From NCBI RefSeq assembly GCF_009208555.1, contig NZ_WFLI01000047.1, positions 1 through 38,211 on the forward strand: a stretch of 38,211 nucleotides of DNA. The letters are read 5' to 3'. A program made the position numbers and the translations under genes. Positions 24,149 to 32,473 of the stretch are shown here, piece by piece. Numbering within the stretch: position 1 is the first letter of the stretch; the number at the start of each line of letters is the position of its first letter. A model generated the notes under the pieces. It did no database searches, was not told where the DNA came from, and saw only the letters and a list, made by a program, of their open reading frames with translations. The stretch comes from Janthinobacterium violaceinigrum. GTDB lineage: Bacteria; Pseudomonadota; Gammaproteobacteria; Burkholderiales; Burkholderiaceae_D.

Positions 24149-26269
24149 TCAATACTGGGCGCGCACGGACAGCATCACGCTGCGCGGCTCGCCATAGCGG
24201 TTGTTCCAGGCCGTGCCGGACAGGCTCTGGTAATAGTGTTTGTCGAACAGGTTGTTGACGTTGAGCGCGGCCGTGAAATGACGGTCGATGCGCCAGCCCA
24301 GGCGGGCATGGGCCAGCGCATAGCCGCCCTGGCGCAGGGTCACGCCGCCCGAGGTGACGCTGTAGCGGCTCTGCGCCTGCAAGCCCAGTCCCGCGCTCAG
24401 GCGGCGTCCGGCCCACGGCAGGGTAGCGTTGGCCCACGCGCGCACGATGTGGGCGGGGGCGAAGCTGGCAAATGCCTGGCCCTGCGCCTGGGCGTCCTTC
24501 AGGTAGCGCGTCGTGTTGTAGCTGTAGCTGGCCGACAGGTTCAGGTCGGGCGTCAGCCGGCCGTTCGCTTCCGCTTCCAGGCCGCGGCTCTGCACTTCGC
24601 CGCCCGCGATGTAGTAGCAGACGTTGCCCGCGCAGGGGAAGTTCGGATCTTCCTGGGCCCGCTTGTTCTGGCGGATCTGGTAGACGGCCAGCGACACGTC
24701 CAGCCTGCCATTGGCCAGCGCGCCCTTGACGCCCGCTTCCAGGTTGTTGCCCGTCACGGGATCGAGCGTCTTGCCGTCGGTGGTGGTCTGGCTTTGCGGC
24801 TGGAAAACCTGCGTGTAACTGCCATAGCCCGACCATTGCGGCGACAGGGCGTAGACCAGGCCGCCATACGGCGTCAGCTGGGTGTCCGGTTCGACTGCCG
24901 CCGTGCGCGTTTCCTGTTTCCAGCGGCTCAGGCGCGCGCCCGTGATGGCCGTCAGTGCATCGCTCACGTGGAAGCGCGCCATCGCGTAGGCGCCCCACTG
25001 GCTGACCTTGGTCGGGCCGCGCGACGCGTAGGCGCCCGTGACCGGTTCCGCCAGCGCGTACGGGTTCCAGTGGAAGACGTCATACGTCCCCTTGGGCGGC
25101 GGCAGGAAGCTGGCCGAGAATTGCTCGCTGGACGTGTGCTGGACGTTGGCGCCCAGCAGCAATTCATGCTGGCGTCCGCCCAGGCGGAACGGGCCGCTGG
25201 CGTAGGCATCGACGCTGTTCTGCAGGTTGTCGAAGCGATAGGCGGCGCCCATCACGCTGGAAGACGGGCGCTGGTCGCGGCGCGCGGCGCCATACGCGCC
25301 CGCGTATTTCAGGAAGGAATCGCCGGACAGGTGGTTGGCTTGCACCTTCGCTTGCCAGCCGTTGGCAAAGTGCTGTTCCAGGCTGGCGAAGACGCGCTCG
25401 GTATCCCAGTCGAACTGGTCCCAGGCCGCATCGAGATAGGTGGAGCGGGGCAGGCCGATATCGCCGCCGTCCGCATAGCGGGGCACGCCCGCCATGTTGG
25501 TGATGGAGCGGATGCGCTGTTTCTGCGCACCCACGCTGAGCATGCTGCCGGGCGCCAGGTCCAGTTCGGCCACGCCATACAGATTGCTGCTGTTCTGTTG
25601 CGCCACGTCATAGAAAAAGCCCCGCTCCTCGTGCGTGGCGACGACGCGCGCGCGCAGCGTGGCAGCGGCGTTGAGGGGGCCGCCGATGTCGGCTTCGCCG
25701 CGGCGCCGGTCCCAGCTGCCGGCCGACAGCGCGCCCTGTGCGGCGAAGGTTTTTTGCGGCCGCTTGGCCACCAGGTTGATGGTGGCGGCAGGGTTACCGC
25801 TGCCATGCAGCAAGCCGTTGGCGCCGCGCAGGATTTCCACGCGCTCCAGCATCGCCAGGTCTTGCTGAGGACTGGCCATGTTGCCCATCAGCACGGGCAC
25901 GCCATCCTGTTCGAAGGAATCGATCTTGAAGCCGCGCGCGTAGTAGGCCGTGGTCAGCAGCTGGAACGGCTGCACGGTGGTGCCCGGTGCCTGCTGCAGC
26001 ACGTCGTCGAGCGTATGCAGGTTTTGTTCCTGCATGCGTTCCTGGCTGATGATGCTCAGCGACTGCGGAGTGTCCTTCAGCGAGGCGCCCGTCTTGCCCA
26101 TGTTCGCGCCCGCTTCGCGCGTGGCCGTGACGGCGATGACGGGCAGGCTCGCTTCCGGCGCCGGCGCGTCCGCCGCCTGCGCCAGGTGGCTGGAACCGAG
26201 TGCGGCCAGCACGTGCAGGGTATGCCGGGGCCAGCGCAGGCGGCGTGGAGAGAGGAAAAACATTGCCAT
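24149..26269 (-). CDS. TonB-dependent siderophore receptor
   Basis: The product has 706 residues. A signal peptide (LHVLAALGSSHLAQA) is followed by a TonB-box-like segment near residues 42-47 (LPVIAVTATRE) and the plug domain (about 60-175; DTPQSLSIISQERM, then VEILRGANGLLHGSGNPAATINL). The 22-strand barrel fills the rest; the C-terminus ends in aromatic Tyr (SVMLSVRAQY). The plug pattern is that of FhuE/FpvA/FoxA-type hydroxamate or pyoverdine-like receptors. There are two cysteines in one loop (PNFPCAGNVCYY). Upstream lies a Fur box. It starts the receptor-cupin-permease-AraC operon. Start at 26269 gives MAMFF; the ATG two codons in is equally possible. Ligand is not predictable. Confidence 0.92.
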   Translation of the reverse strand: MAMFFLSPRRLRWPRHTLHVLAALGSSHLAQAADAPAPEASLPVIAVTATREAGANMGKTGASLKDTPQSLSIISQERMQEQNLHTLDDVLQQAPGTTVQPFQLLTTAYYARGFKIDSFEQDGVPVLMGNMASPQQDLAMLERVEILRGANGLLHGSGNPAATINLVAKRPQKTFAAQGALSAGSWDRRRGEADIGGPLNAAATLRARVVATHEERGFFYDVAQQNSSNLYGVAELDLAPGSMLSVGAQKQRIRSITNMAGVPRYADGGDIGLPRSTYLDAAWDQFDWDTERVFASLEQHFANGWQAKVQANHLSGDSFLKYAGAYGAARRDQRPSSSVMGAAYRFDNLQNSVDAYASGPFRLGGRQHELLLGANVQHTSSEQFSASFLPPPKGTYDVFHWNPYALAEPVTGAYASRGPTKVSQWGAYAMARFHVSDALTAITGARLSRWKQETRTAAVEPDTQLTPYGGLVYALSPQWSGYGSYTQVFQPQSQTTTDGKTLDPVTGNNLEAGVKGALANGRLDVSLAVYQIRQNKRAQEDPNFPCAGNVCYYIAGGEVQSRGLEAEANGRLTPDLNLSASYSYNTTRYLKDAQAQGQAFASFAPAHIVRAWANATLPWAGRRLSAGLGLQAQSRYSVTSGGVTLRQGGYALAHARLGWRIDRHFTAALNVNNLFDKHYYQSLSGTAWNNRYGEPRSVMLSVRAQY

Positions 26270-26287
26270 GAAAAACCAGACCTTTCG

Positions 26288-26308
26288 TATTGAGAATCAA
26301 TCTCAATA
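26288..26308 (-). promoter_or_regulatory. Fur box before the siderophore receptor
   Basis: TATTGAGA (26288-26295) and TCTCAATA (26301-26308) are perfect 8-bp inverted arms around a five-base centre ATCAA. The site resembles Fur operators (TGAGAAT core) and lies 19 bases upstream of the receptor start. Iron-replete repression of the operon is the inference. Confidence 0.7.
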
Positions 26309-26376
26309 TGGTAAGGAGTGCTGGCGCCCGGGCGTTAAGGATTGCCGCTGTTTTCCTGGCGATTGCGCGTATTCCG

Positions 26377-27252
26377 TCAGGCGCAGCGCATGTCGCTGGG
26401 GGAAACCCCATAGCGCTGGCGGAACACCTTGCTGAAATGGGAATCCGTATAGCCGCAGGCATGCGCCGCATCGGCCACGCTGATGTTGCCGGCCGCCAGC
26501 ATGCGGTATGCCAGTTCCAGCCGCTGCTGGCGCACGTAGGCGAACACGCTCGTGCCGAACAGCTGGCGAAAGCCCTGGCTCAGCGTGCTGGCATTGGTGC
26601 CGGCCAGACGCGCCAGTTCCGGCAGGGTGGGCGGGGCGTGCAGGCGCTGCAGCAAGATGTCGCGCGCCTGCTGCAGGCTGCGCAACTGGCGTGCGCCGGG
26701 CGCGGCCGTTGGGGGGCGGGCATCCGTCAGGCCGTCCATGACGGCGGCCGTCAATTCCAGCGCCTTGCCCGATAAATACAACTGGCGCAGCGGACCGGCC
26801 AGCGGGCACAGCATGATTTGCCGCCCCAGCACTTGCAAGGCTTTGCCGGCGCGCCCGTTCGCCGTCGCCATGGCTTGCCGCGTGGCCGGGGCGATGCGCC
26901 GCGCCAGCGCGCCCAGCTCGGCGCCGAAGGTGTCGCGCAAGGCTTCCATCGGCATGCGCACGCTCAGGTACTGCAGCGGTTGCCGTGCAGCGTAGCGGTG
27001 GCTGACGGCAAATGGCGTGTCGCTCAGGCTGATGTGGAAGGCGGGACCCGCAACGCCGACGGCGGCGCCGCTTTGCAGTTGATAGTCGAGCTGGCCCTCC
27101 AGCACCAGCACCAGTTTCAGTCCCGCCTCATTGTGTTCGATGCTGTGCGTAGGCTCTGCAAACGACAGGGTGCCGGCACTCAGCGCCAGCCTTGGCGTGG
27201 CCAGCGGCAATTGCCAGGAAGCGTCGTTGGAGGAAAGGGGCTGGGAAGGCAT
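26377..27252 (-). CDS. AraC/PchR-like transcriptional regulator
   Basis: The product has 291 residues. The C-terminal third is an AraC-type double helix-turn-helix (LPELARLAGTNASTLSQGFRQLFG and ISVADAAHACGYTDSHFSKVFRQRYG, trimmed here to VADAAHACGYTDSHFSKVFR). The N-terminal part is a cupin-like sensor domain (SIEHNEAGLKLVLVLEGQLDYQL) as in PchR, which senses a ferric siderophore and turns on its receptor. The gene is 107 bases upstream of the receptor, on the same strand, with a Fur box between them and another before the regulator. It most likely activates the receptor operon when the siderophore enters. The ATG at 27250-27252 has a weak ribosome binding site. Confidence 0.85.
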   Translation of the reverse strand: MPSQPLSSNDASWQLPLATPRLALSAGTLSFAEPTHSIEHNEAGLKLVLVLEGQLDYQLQSGAAVGVAGPAFHISLSDTPFAVSHRYAARQPLQYLSVRMPMEALRDTFGAELGALARRIAPATRQAMATANGRAGKALQVLGRQIMLCPLAGPLRQLYLSGKALELTAAVMDGLTDARPPTAAPGARQLRSLQQARDILLQRLHAPPTLPELARLAGTNASTLSQGFRQLFGTSVFAYVRQQRLELAYRMLAAGNISVADAAHACGYTDSHFSKVFRQRYGVSPSDMRCA

Positions 27253-27283
27253 CGTCGAGGACCGGGAGCAAGAGCGGATGTGA

Positions 27284-27305
27284 ATTATAAATGAGAATCA
27301 TTATC
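27284..27305 (-). promoter_or_regulatory. Fur box overlapping a perfect -10 of the PchR-like regulator
   Basis: ATAAATGAGAATCATTATC at 27287-27305 matches 15 of 19 positions of the classical Fur consensus. On the minus strand a perfect TATAAT (27289-27284) overlaps it, so Fur binding would block the promoter. No good -35 is visible. Confidence 0.7.
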
Positions 27306-27425
27306 AGTTTGCGTGGCGTCGACTTTATGTCGGGAAAACGGAATTGCACTTTCGCAATATGTGGTCTTTTTGACACAACATTCGGCATTGCATGCCTGTC
27401 TGCTGTAACGTACTATCATTCTCAT

Positions 27426-27444
27426 CGACTACCGATGGTAGTCG
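27426..27444 (+). repeat. Perfect palindrome in the diguanylate cyclase promoter or leader
   Basis: CGACTACC (27426-27433) and GGTAGTCG (27437-27444) are perfect 8-bp arms around GAT. It lies about 70 bases before the start of the diguanylate cyclase, so it may be an operator or a leader hairpin. Confidence 0.55.
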
Positions 27445-27512
27445 TGCAGCCCGCTGCCAGCCATGTTGCTGGCCGTGACGCGGTTTGATCTCCGTTCTGC
27501 TTTCCGCCTGCC

Positions 27513-30500
27513 ATGCCTACACGCGCGTCTTCGTCGTGGTTTGCCCGGCCAGTGTCGCACTGGGTGGGACCGCACGTGTTGGCCGTGCTGGTGCTGGCGT
27601 TGTGCCTGGGGCTGACGTATGGCGCCTGGCGCAATGCCCACGATGTCAGCGAACAGCAGGTGCAGGCCGATTTCGATTTCCGCGTGCGCGAACTGATGAA
27701 CAACATCGGCGGCCGCATGCAGACCTACATCCAGGTGCTGCACGGGGTGCAGGGGCTGTATGCCAGTTCGCGGGAAGTCACGCGCCGCGAATTCCATGCC
27801 TATCTGGCGGTGCAGCAGGTGGACCGCCACTTTCCCGGCATCCACGGCATCGGCTACCTGCCGCTGGTGTCCGGCGGCGCCCTGGCGCGGCACGAAGCGA
27901 GCGTGCGCGCGGAAGGCTATCCCGGCTATGCCGTGCGGCCGCACGGCCAGCGCGCCTGGCACGCACCGATCACCTATCTGGAACCCTTGAGCGAGAGCAA
28001 CCTGCTGGCCTTCGGCTATGACATCTGGTCCGAACCCGTGCGCCGCGCCGCGCTTGAGCAGGCGCGCGACACGGGCCAGGCCGCCATGACGGGCAAGATC
28101 CAGCTGGTGCAGGATGGCGGCAACGCCCAGGCGCATGGCTTCCTGGTGGTGCTGCCCGTGTACGACAACAGCTTGCCGCATGGCAGCGTGGAGCAGCGGC
28201 GCGCCGCGCTGCGCGCCTGGGTGTTTGCGCCGTTCCGCATGGCCGATCTGATGGCGGGCGTGGGCGGCGAGGCGTCGCGCCAGCTGGACCTGGAAATCTA
28301 CGATGGCGCGCAACTGGCCGACGCGGCCCTGATGTTTGACAGCTTGCCGGGCACGCAGTCGGCAGGGGCGTCGGCCACCCTCGTTGCGCGGCAGGCGATC
28401 AGCATTGCCGGCCGCGCCTGGACCGTGCGCGTGCGCGCCATGCCGGGTTTTGACGGCGAACTGCTGGCGCGGCCCCGCCTGGTGGCCATGACCGGCGTGC
28501 TGGTCAGCCTGGCGCTGGCGCTGGCGGCGTGGCTGCTGGCCGTGGGCCGCGCCCGCGCCCAGGCGGCGCTGCTCCGTTCGAGCGAGCTGACGGACCAGCT
28601 GGAGCAGGGGCAGGCGAGCGTGCTGGCGATGGCCGAGGCGGCGCAGCGCAGCCAGGCCATGCTGCGCAGCATCCTCGATTCGACCATCGACGGCATCCTG
28701 GTCGACAATATCGATGGCCGCATCTTCACGTCGAACCGGCGCTTCCGCGACTTGTGGCAAGTGCCCGACGCGCTCGACTGGCAAGCCGATGGCGCGGCGC
28801 TGGTGCGCCATGTGGAAAGCCAGCTGGAGCAGGCGGCGCCTTTCCTGGGGGCACGCGCCCATGCGCCGCACGGCCACCGCGAGCGGCGCGACGTGCTGCA
28901 CCTGCGCGATGGGCGGGTGGTCGAGCAATATGTGCGCAGCATGCAATTAGGCAACGAGCAGGCGCGCCTGTGGACGTTCCGCGATATCAGCGAGCGCAGC
29001 CAGATGGAGCGGCGCGAGCACACGCGGCGCCAGGTGCTGGAAATGCTGGCCACGGGCGCGCCGCTGGAACGCGTGCTGGAAAGCGTGGTGCTCAGCGTGC
29101 AGGCCGACCATCCTGCCATGCTGTGCAGCATCCTGCTGCTCGATGAAAACCGCCACCGCCTGGTGCTGGGTGCGGCGCCCAGCCTGCCTGCGTTTTTCAA
29201 CCTGTCCAGCCATGGCCATGACCTCGACACCTTGCAAGGCGTGCATGGCATCGCCGTGCAAGCCCTGCGCGAAGGCCAGCGCGTGATCGTGGGCGACCTG
29301 CATGTCGCTGCCGATGGGCACGAGGCGATGGAACTGGCGTGGCGGGCCCAGCTGCAATCGTGCTGGGCCGAGCCCGTGCGCGGCGGTTCGGGCAAGCTGC
29401 TGGGCGTGCTGATGGCGTATCATCGCCAGCCCATGCTGCCGGGCGCGGCGCATCTGGCGCGGCTGGGCGAGGCGGCGCACCTGGCCGGCATGGCCATCGA
29501 ACAGGCGCAGGTGGCGCTGGCCCTGCGCGCGGGCGAAGCGCGGTTCCGCAGCCTGTACGACCATGCGCCCGTGGCCCTGTGGGAACAGGACTGGTCAGCC
29601 GTGCGCGCCGCGCTCGATGCGCTGGAAGAGGCGGGCGTGCGCGACCTGGGCGCCCATTTCCAGGCGCATCCGGATGCGCTGCAGCGGCTGGCGGGGCTGG
29701 TGCGCATCATCGATGCCAACGGCGCCGCGCTGGCGCAGGTGCGCGCCAACGAGGACGACCAGCGCCGCGGTGCGCTGGGCCTGGCGCAGAATTTCGACGA
29801 CAGCGCCTTGCCCCGCTTCGGCGATGCGCTGCTGGCGCTGGCGGGCGGCGCCCACCTGTACGAATGCGAAAGCAGCTTCGTGCGCCTCGATGGCGCGGCG
29901 CGGCAGAATGAACTGAGCTTGCTGGTGATGCCTGGCCATGCGGACAGCCTGGACTTCGTCATGGTGTCCTCGCTCGATATCACCGAGCGCAAGCGCATGA
30001 ATGCGGAACTGCTGCAGCTGGCCACCACGGATTTTTTAACGGGCTTGCCGAACCGGCGCCACTTCATGGCGGCGCTGGCAAACGAGCATGCGCGCCTGCA
30101 GCGCGAGCTGGCCAGCTGCGCCAGCGTGCTGATGCTCGACATCGATCACTTCAAGCGCGTCAACGACGAGTATGGCCATGCGGTGGGCGATGCCGTGCTG
30201 CGTCACCTGGGCGCGCTGATGTGCCAGGCGCTGCGCAAGGTCGACGTGCCGGGCCGCGTGGGCGGCGAAGAATTCGCCATCCTGCTGCCCGGCACCGACC
30301 TGGCGGCGGCCGCCGTGTTTGCCGAACGGCTGCGCCGGCGCGTGGCGGAAAGTTCGCTGACCACTGACGGCGGCATCCTGATCACGATCACGGTGAGCAT
30401 CGGCATGGCCGCCATGGCCGGCACCGATGCCGATTGCGACGCCGTGCTGGCGCGCGCCGACGAGGCGCTGTACCGGGCCAAGCGGGGCGGGCGCAACCGC

Positions 30501-30557
30501 ATCGAACAGAATGACGGCGGCAGCGACGGCGTACTCAGCAAGTTCATGGCGCAGTGA
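27513..30557 (+). CDS. CHASE-PAS-GAF-PAS-GGDEF diguanylate cyclase
   Basis: This 1014-residue membrane protein makes cyclic di-GMP. The order is: transmembrane helix (about 21-38), periplasmic CHASE domain (about 55-290; GIHGIGYLPLVSG and GYDIWSEPVRRAALEQARDTG, cut to GYDIWSEPVRRAALEQARD), second transmembrane helix (about 322-343), PAS-like (about 382-495), GAF (about 509-655), a degenerate PAS (about 673-835) and GGDEF (about 840-990). The active-site motif is GGEEF (917-921) and the inhibition-site RxxD (RKVD) lies the usual five residues upstream, so product inhibition is expected. Metal-binding DIDHFK is intact. The CHASE domain senses an outside small molecule of unknown identity. The stop abuts the next convergent gene without a gap. 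Confidence 0.93.
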   Translation: MPTRASSSWFARPVSHWVGPHVLAVLVLALCLGLTYGAWRNAHDVSEQQVQADFDFRVRELMNNIGGRMQTYIQVLHGVQGLYASSREVTRREFHAYLAVQQVDRHFPGIHGIGYLPLVSGGALARHEASVRAEGYPGYAVRPHGQRAWHAPITYLEPLSESNLLAFGYDIWSEPVRRAALEQARDTGQAAMTGKIQLVQDGGNAQAHGFLVVLPVYDNSLPHGSVEQRRAALRAWVFAPFRMADLMAGVGGEASRQLDLEIYDGAQLADAALMFDSLPGTQSAGASATLVARQAISIAGRAWTVRVRAMPGFDGELLARPRLVAMTGVLVSLALALAAWLLAVGRARAQAALLRSSELTDQLEQGQASVLAMAEAAQRSQAMLRSILDSTIDGILVDNIDGRIFTSNRRFRDLWQVPDALDWQADGAALVRHVESQLEQAAPFLGARAHAPHGHRERRDVLHLRDGRVVEQYVRSMQLGNEQARLWTFRDISERSQMERREHTRRQVLEMLATGAPLERVLESVVLSVQADHPAMLCSILLLDENRHRLVLGAAPSLPAFFNLSSHGHDLDTLQGVHGIAVQALREGQRVIVGDLHVAADGHEAMELAWRAQLQSCWAEPVRGGSGKLLGVLMAYHRQPMLPGAAHLARLGEAAHLAGMAIEQAQVALALRAGEARFRSLYDHAPVALWEQDWSAVRAALDALEEAGVRDLGAHFQAHPDALQRLAGLVRIIDANGAALAQVRANEDDQRRGALGLAQNFDDSALPRFGDALLALAGGAHLYECESSFVRLDGAARQNELSLLVMPGHADSLDFVMVSSLDITERKRMNAELLQLATTDFLTGLPNRRHFMAALANEHARLQRELASCASVLMLDIDHFKRVNDEYGHAVGDAVLRHLGALMCQALRKVDVPGRVGGEEFAILLPGTDLAAAAVFAERLRRRVAESSLTTDGGILITITVSIGMAAMAGTDADCDAVLARADEALYRAKRGGRNRIEQNDGGSDGVLSKFMAQ

Positions 30558-30932
30558 TTACAGGCCCTGCTGACGCGCTTGCGCCTGCTTGCGGTTGCGG
30601 CTGACGATCAGCCAGACGATGGCGACGGGAATGAGCAGCGGCAGCAGCACGGGCGTGCTCAGCGCCAGTACCAGCACCACGCACAAGGCCACCACGGCGA
30701 TCAGCACCACGCCCACGCCGGCCAGCGCCACGCCCGTCACGACGGCGGCGCATACCAGCGCCATGGCGGCAATCAGCAAGCCGCCGCCGGCAAACACCAG
30801 GCCGAACAGCCACTCCAGCGGTCCGTCGACATCGTCGCCGTTGAACTGCATGTGCATGTCGCTGCCGCCCACCTTGTCGAGGAACAGGCAGGCGAGCATG
30901 ACGATGAGGACGAAGGTGAGCAATTTTTTCAT
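30558..30932 (-). CDS. Small membrane protein, unknown function
   Basis: The 124-residue protein starts MKKLLTFVLIVMLACLFLDK, an N-terminal hydrophobic segment that could be a signal anchor, then a short polar region (GSDMHMQFNGDDVDG) and a long very hydrophobic part with several spans (LFGLVFAGGGLLIAAMALVC; GVVLIAVVALCVVLVLALS; LLPLLIPVAIVWLIV). It ends in a basic tail (RNRKQAQARQQG). The middle is low-complexity Ala/Val/Leu. GAGG lies five bases before the ATG, whereas longer starts lack a good site. I recognise no family. It ends immediately after the stop of the convergent cyclase. Confidence 0.6.
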   Translation of the reverse strand: MKKLLTFVLIVMLACLFLDKVGGSDMHMQFNGDDVDGPLEWLFGLVFAGGGLLIAAMALVCAAVVTGVALAGVGVVLIAVVALCVVLVLALSTPVLLPLLIPVAIVWLIVSRNRKQAQARQQGL

Positions 30933-31086
30933 GATAAGCCTCGCGGTGTGGGTGATGGGGTATTGCATGGTCACACTGTAGAGGCGCGCCCGGCTGGCTG
31001 CCAGCGGCATGCGACAGGCTGTCATTTTTACGGTATGGACAGTGCTGGCAGCGAGAAAACGCTGATGTAGAACAAGATTTCTTTTC

Positions 31087-31114
31087 TTGTAATGTGCGCA
31101 AGCCGTCCTATACT
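31087..31114 (+). promoter_or_regulatory. Promoter of the 78-aa small gene
   Basis: TTGTAA (31087-31092), 16 bases, then TATACT (31109-31114) gives a 4/6 and 5/6 match to sigma-70 elements, starting transcription about 20-25 bases before the ribosome binding site. Confidence 0.5.
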
Positions 31115-31143
31115 GAATACCTCAGTCTCGCAAGGAGGGCAAC

Positions 31144-31380
31144 ATGCTTTTGTTTGCAGATACCGGGGATCAATCGCTATCCCCCCATGACGACCGGATC
31201 ACGCGCCAGCGTAGCGCCCCGCAGTCCTGTGCCGAGCCCGTCGGCGCGCCATCGGCGATACCGCCGATTATCATCACCCCGTTCAATTACCAGGCGCCGC
31301 TGCCGGCCATCGACCCGCGCCGGGTCCCGCCCGGTCCTCCGCTGACCTGGCCCAACCGGCCTGCCATGTCCATGTGCTGA
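31144..31380 (+). CDS. Small Pro-rich protein (78 aa) with strong ribosome binding site
   Basis: The product has 78 residues, is Pro-rich in its second half (IPPIIITPFNYQAPLPAIDP) and ends in MSMC with a terminal Cys. It has no signal peptide. AAGGAGG at 31132-31138 lies five bases before the ATG, the best Shine-Dalgarno sequence in the window, and a sigma-70-like promoter precedes it. Third codon positions are mostly G/C as in other genes here. The sequence matches no family I know. It is convergent with the PEP-CTERM gene and separated from it by a terminator. Translation is likely; function is not inferable. Confidence 0.55.
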   Translation: MLLFADTGDQSLSPHDDRITRQRSAPQSCAEPVGAPSAIPPIIITPFNYQAPLPAIDPRRVPPGPPLTWPNRPAMSMC

Positions 31381-31425
31381 AGGGCTTGCCTGCGTCCTTG
31401 CCGTCCATGCGATGGCTGCCGTAAA

Positions 31426-31446
31426 AAAGCCCGCGTTGCGGGCTTT
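31426..31446 (-). terminator. Intrinsic terminator after the PEP-CTERM gene
   Basis: AAAGCCCGC (31426-31434), loop GTT, GCGGGCTTT (31438-31446) is a perfect 9-bp stem. On the minus strand it runs into a T-tract (31423-31428), so it ends the PEP-CTERM transcript. The plus strand lacks the T-tract. Confidence 0.85.
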
Positions 31447-31477
31447 GGCTTGCTCACGGCGTTTTTGACGATGCCGC

Positions 31478-32113
31478 TTACGACGCTTTGCGGCGCAGCA
31501 TGAAGCCCAGCAGGCCCAGTCCGGCCAGCAGCATGGCATAGGTTTCCGGCTCCGGCACGGCGGCGATGAAGGCGTGGTTGTCCGTCTCGAAAGCGTTCGA
31601 GGACGAATGGAAGGCCACCGAGGTGATCTTGCCGCCTTCGCCGGCGAAAGCATTCACGTACAGGCCCACGGACTGATCGCCGTTCGCCTGGTCGCCTGCC
31701 AGGCTGGCCAGTTGCGTGCCCGTCAGGGTAGTGCTGCTCTGGTCGGCAAAACTGTACGTCACGCTGTTGTAGGGATCTGGCGAGCCCATGTAGAAGCCGA
31801 AATAACTGAGGCCGCCCGCAAAGTTGGCTGTCACGGGCGAGTGCTGGTCGGACGAAATGCCCGCGGACAAATACATGCTCGTGTCGCCGGGAGGGGCGGC
31901 GTGGTTGCCGTCCGTGCCCGTGAACAGGGAGCCGTCGATATAGTTGGCTGGCAAGATCCCACTGTTGAAATCGATCGTGGTGGCGCCTGCGACCGACGTG
32001 ACCAGGCCTTCGCCGGCCAGCGCCGTGCCGCCTGCCGTGAAGGTGGGAAGAGCGCTGGCGCTGCCGGCGGCCGCGGCGAGCGTCGCGCAAGCCAGAGTGG
32101 ACAAGATTTTCAT
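31478..32113 (-). CDS. PEP-CTERM sorting domain protein
   Basis: This 211-residue protein has an N-terminal signal peptide (MKILSTLACATLAAAAGSASA) and a C-terminal PEP-CTERM tag: VPEPETYAM at 186-194, a transmembrane stretch (LLAGLGLLGFML) and a basic end (RRKAS). Exosortase cleaves at VPEP and sorts such proteins to the envelope or exopolysaccharide. The mature part is Ser/Thr/Gly/Ala-rich and beta-like (VTANFAGGLSYFGFYMGSPDPY), close to secreted, adhesin-like PEP-CTERM proteins. GAGGG lies six bases before the ATG at 32113; a longer in-frame start (to 32290) lacks a signal peptide at its end and is not favoured. A terminator follows. The exosortase gene is not in the window. Confidence 0.9.
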   Translation of the reverse strand: MKILSTLACATLAAAAGSASALPTFTAGGTALAGEGLVTSVAGATTIDFNSGILPANYIDGSLFTGTDGNHAAPPGDTSMYLSAGISSDQHSPVTANFAGGLSYFGFYMGSPDPYNSVTYSFADQSSTTLTGTQLASLAGDQANGDQSVGLYVNAFAGEGGKITSVAFHSSSNAFETDNHAFIAAVPEPETYAMLLAGLGLLGFMLRRKAS

Positions 32114-32473
32114 GTAGATACCCTCGAATGTGTGTGCACAGCTATTTTTTTCAGGAATGATGAAAGTGCCCGGCGTGGCGATGCGGCGCGGCGTGCAGGG
32201 AAGAGGGACGGCGCGTGATGAAATAATTTCTTGTGGCCAAGCATTACCTACTGCAATATTTGAATATAAAAAACACAATTCAGATTGCAAAATAATAATA
32301 GGTTTACTTGAGAAATATCAAAGCGCGATTGCTAGAATAAAGCTACTAAATTGATAGCTTGCCTTATTGCCGGGATCGACTATGGCGGGCCACGCCTTAC
32401 CTTGCGGCAAGGCGGCACGGGCGGGCGTTTTCGACTATCATGCTAGCCCCGACCTTCCATCACGAGCACCGCC
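32114..32473. other. AT-rich intergenic region, probable divergent promoters
   Basis: These 360 bases hold no convincing gene. About 32221-32360 is far richer in A+T than the surroundings and would serve the PEP-CTERM gene on the minus strand. Further features are the imperfect inverted repeat AAGCTA...TAGCTT (32340-32360), and the hairpin CCTTGC-G-GCAAGG (32400-32412) on the side of the 170-aa gene. Confidence 0.5.
32263..32290 (-). promoter_or_regulatory. Candidate promoter of the PEP-CTERM gene
   Basis: On the minus strand TTGCAA (32290-32285), 16 bases, then TATATT (32268-32263) forms a sigma-70-like element, with a leader of about 145 nt. A second candidate is TTGATA (32321-32316) with an 18-base spacer and TATTAT (32297-32292). 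Confidence 0.4.
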
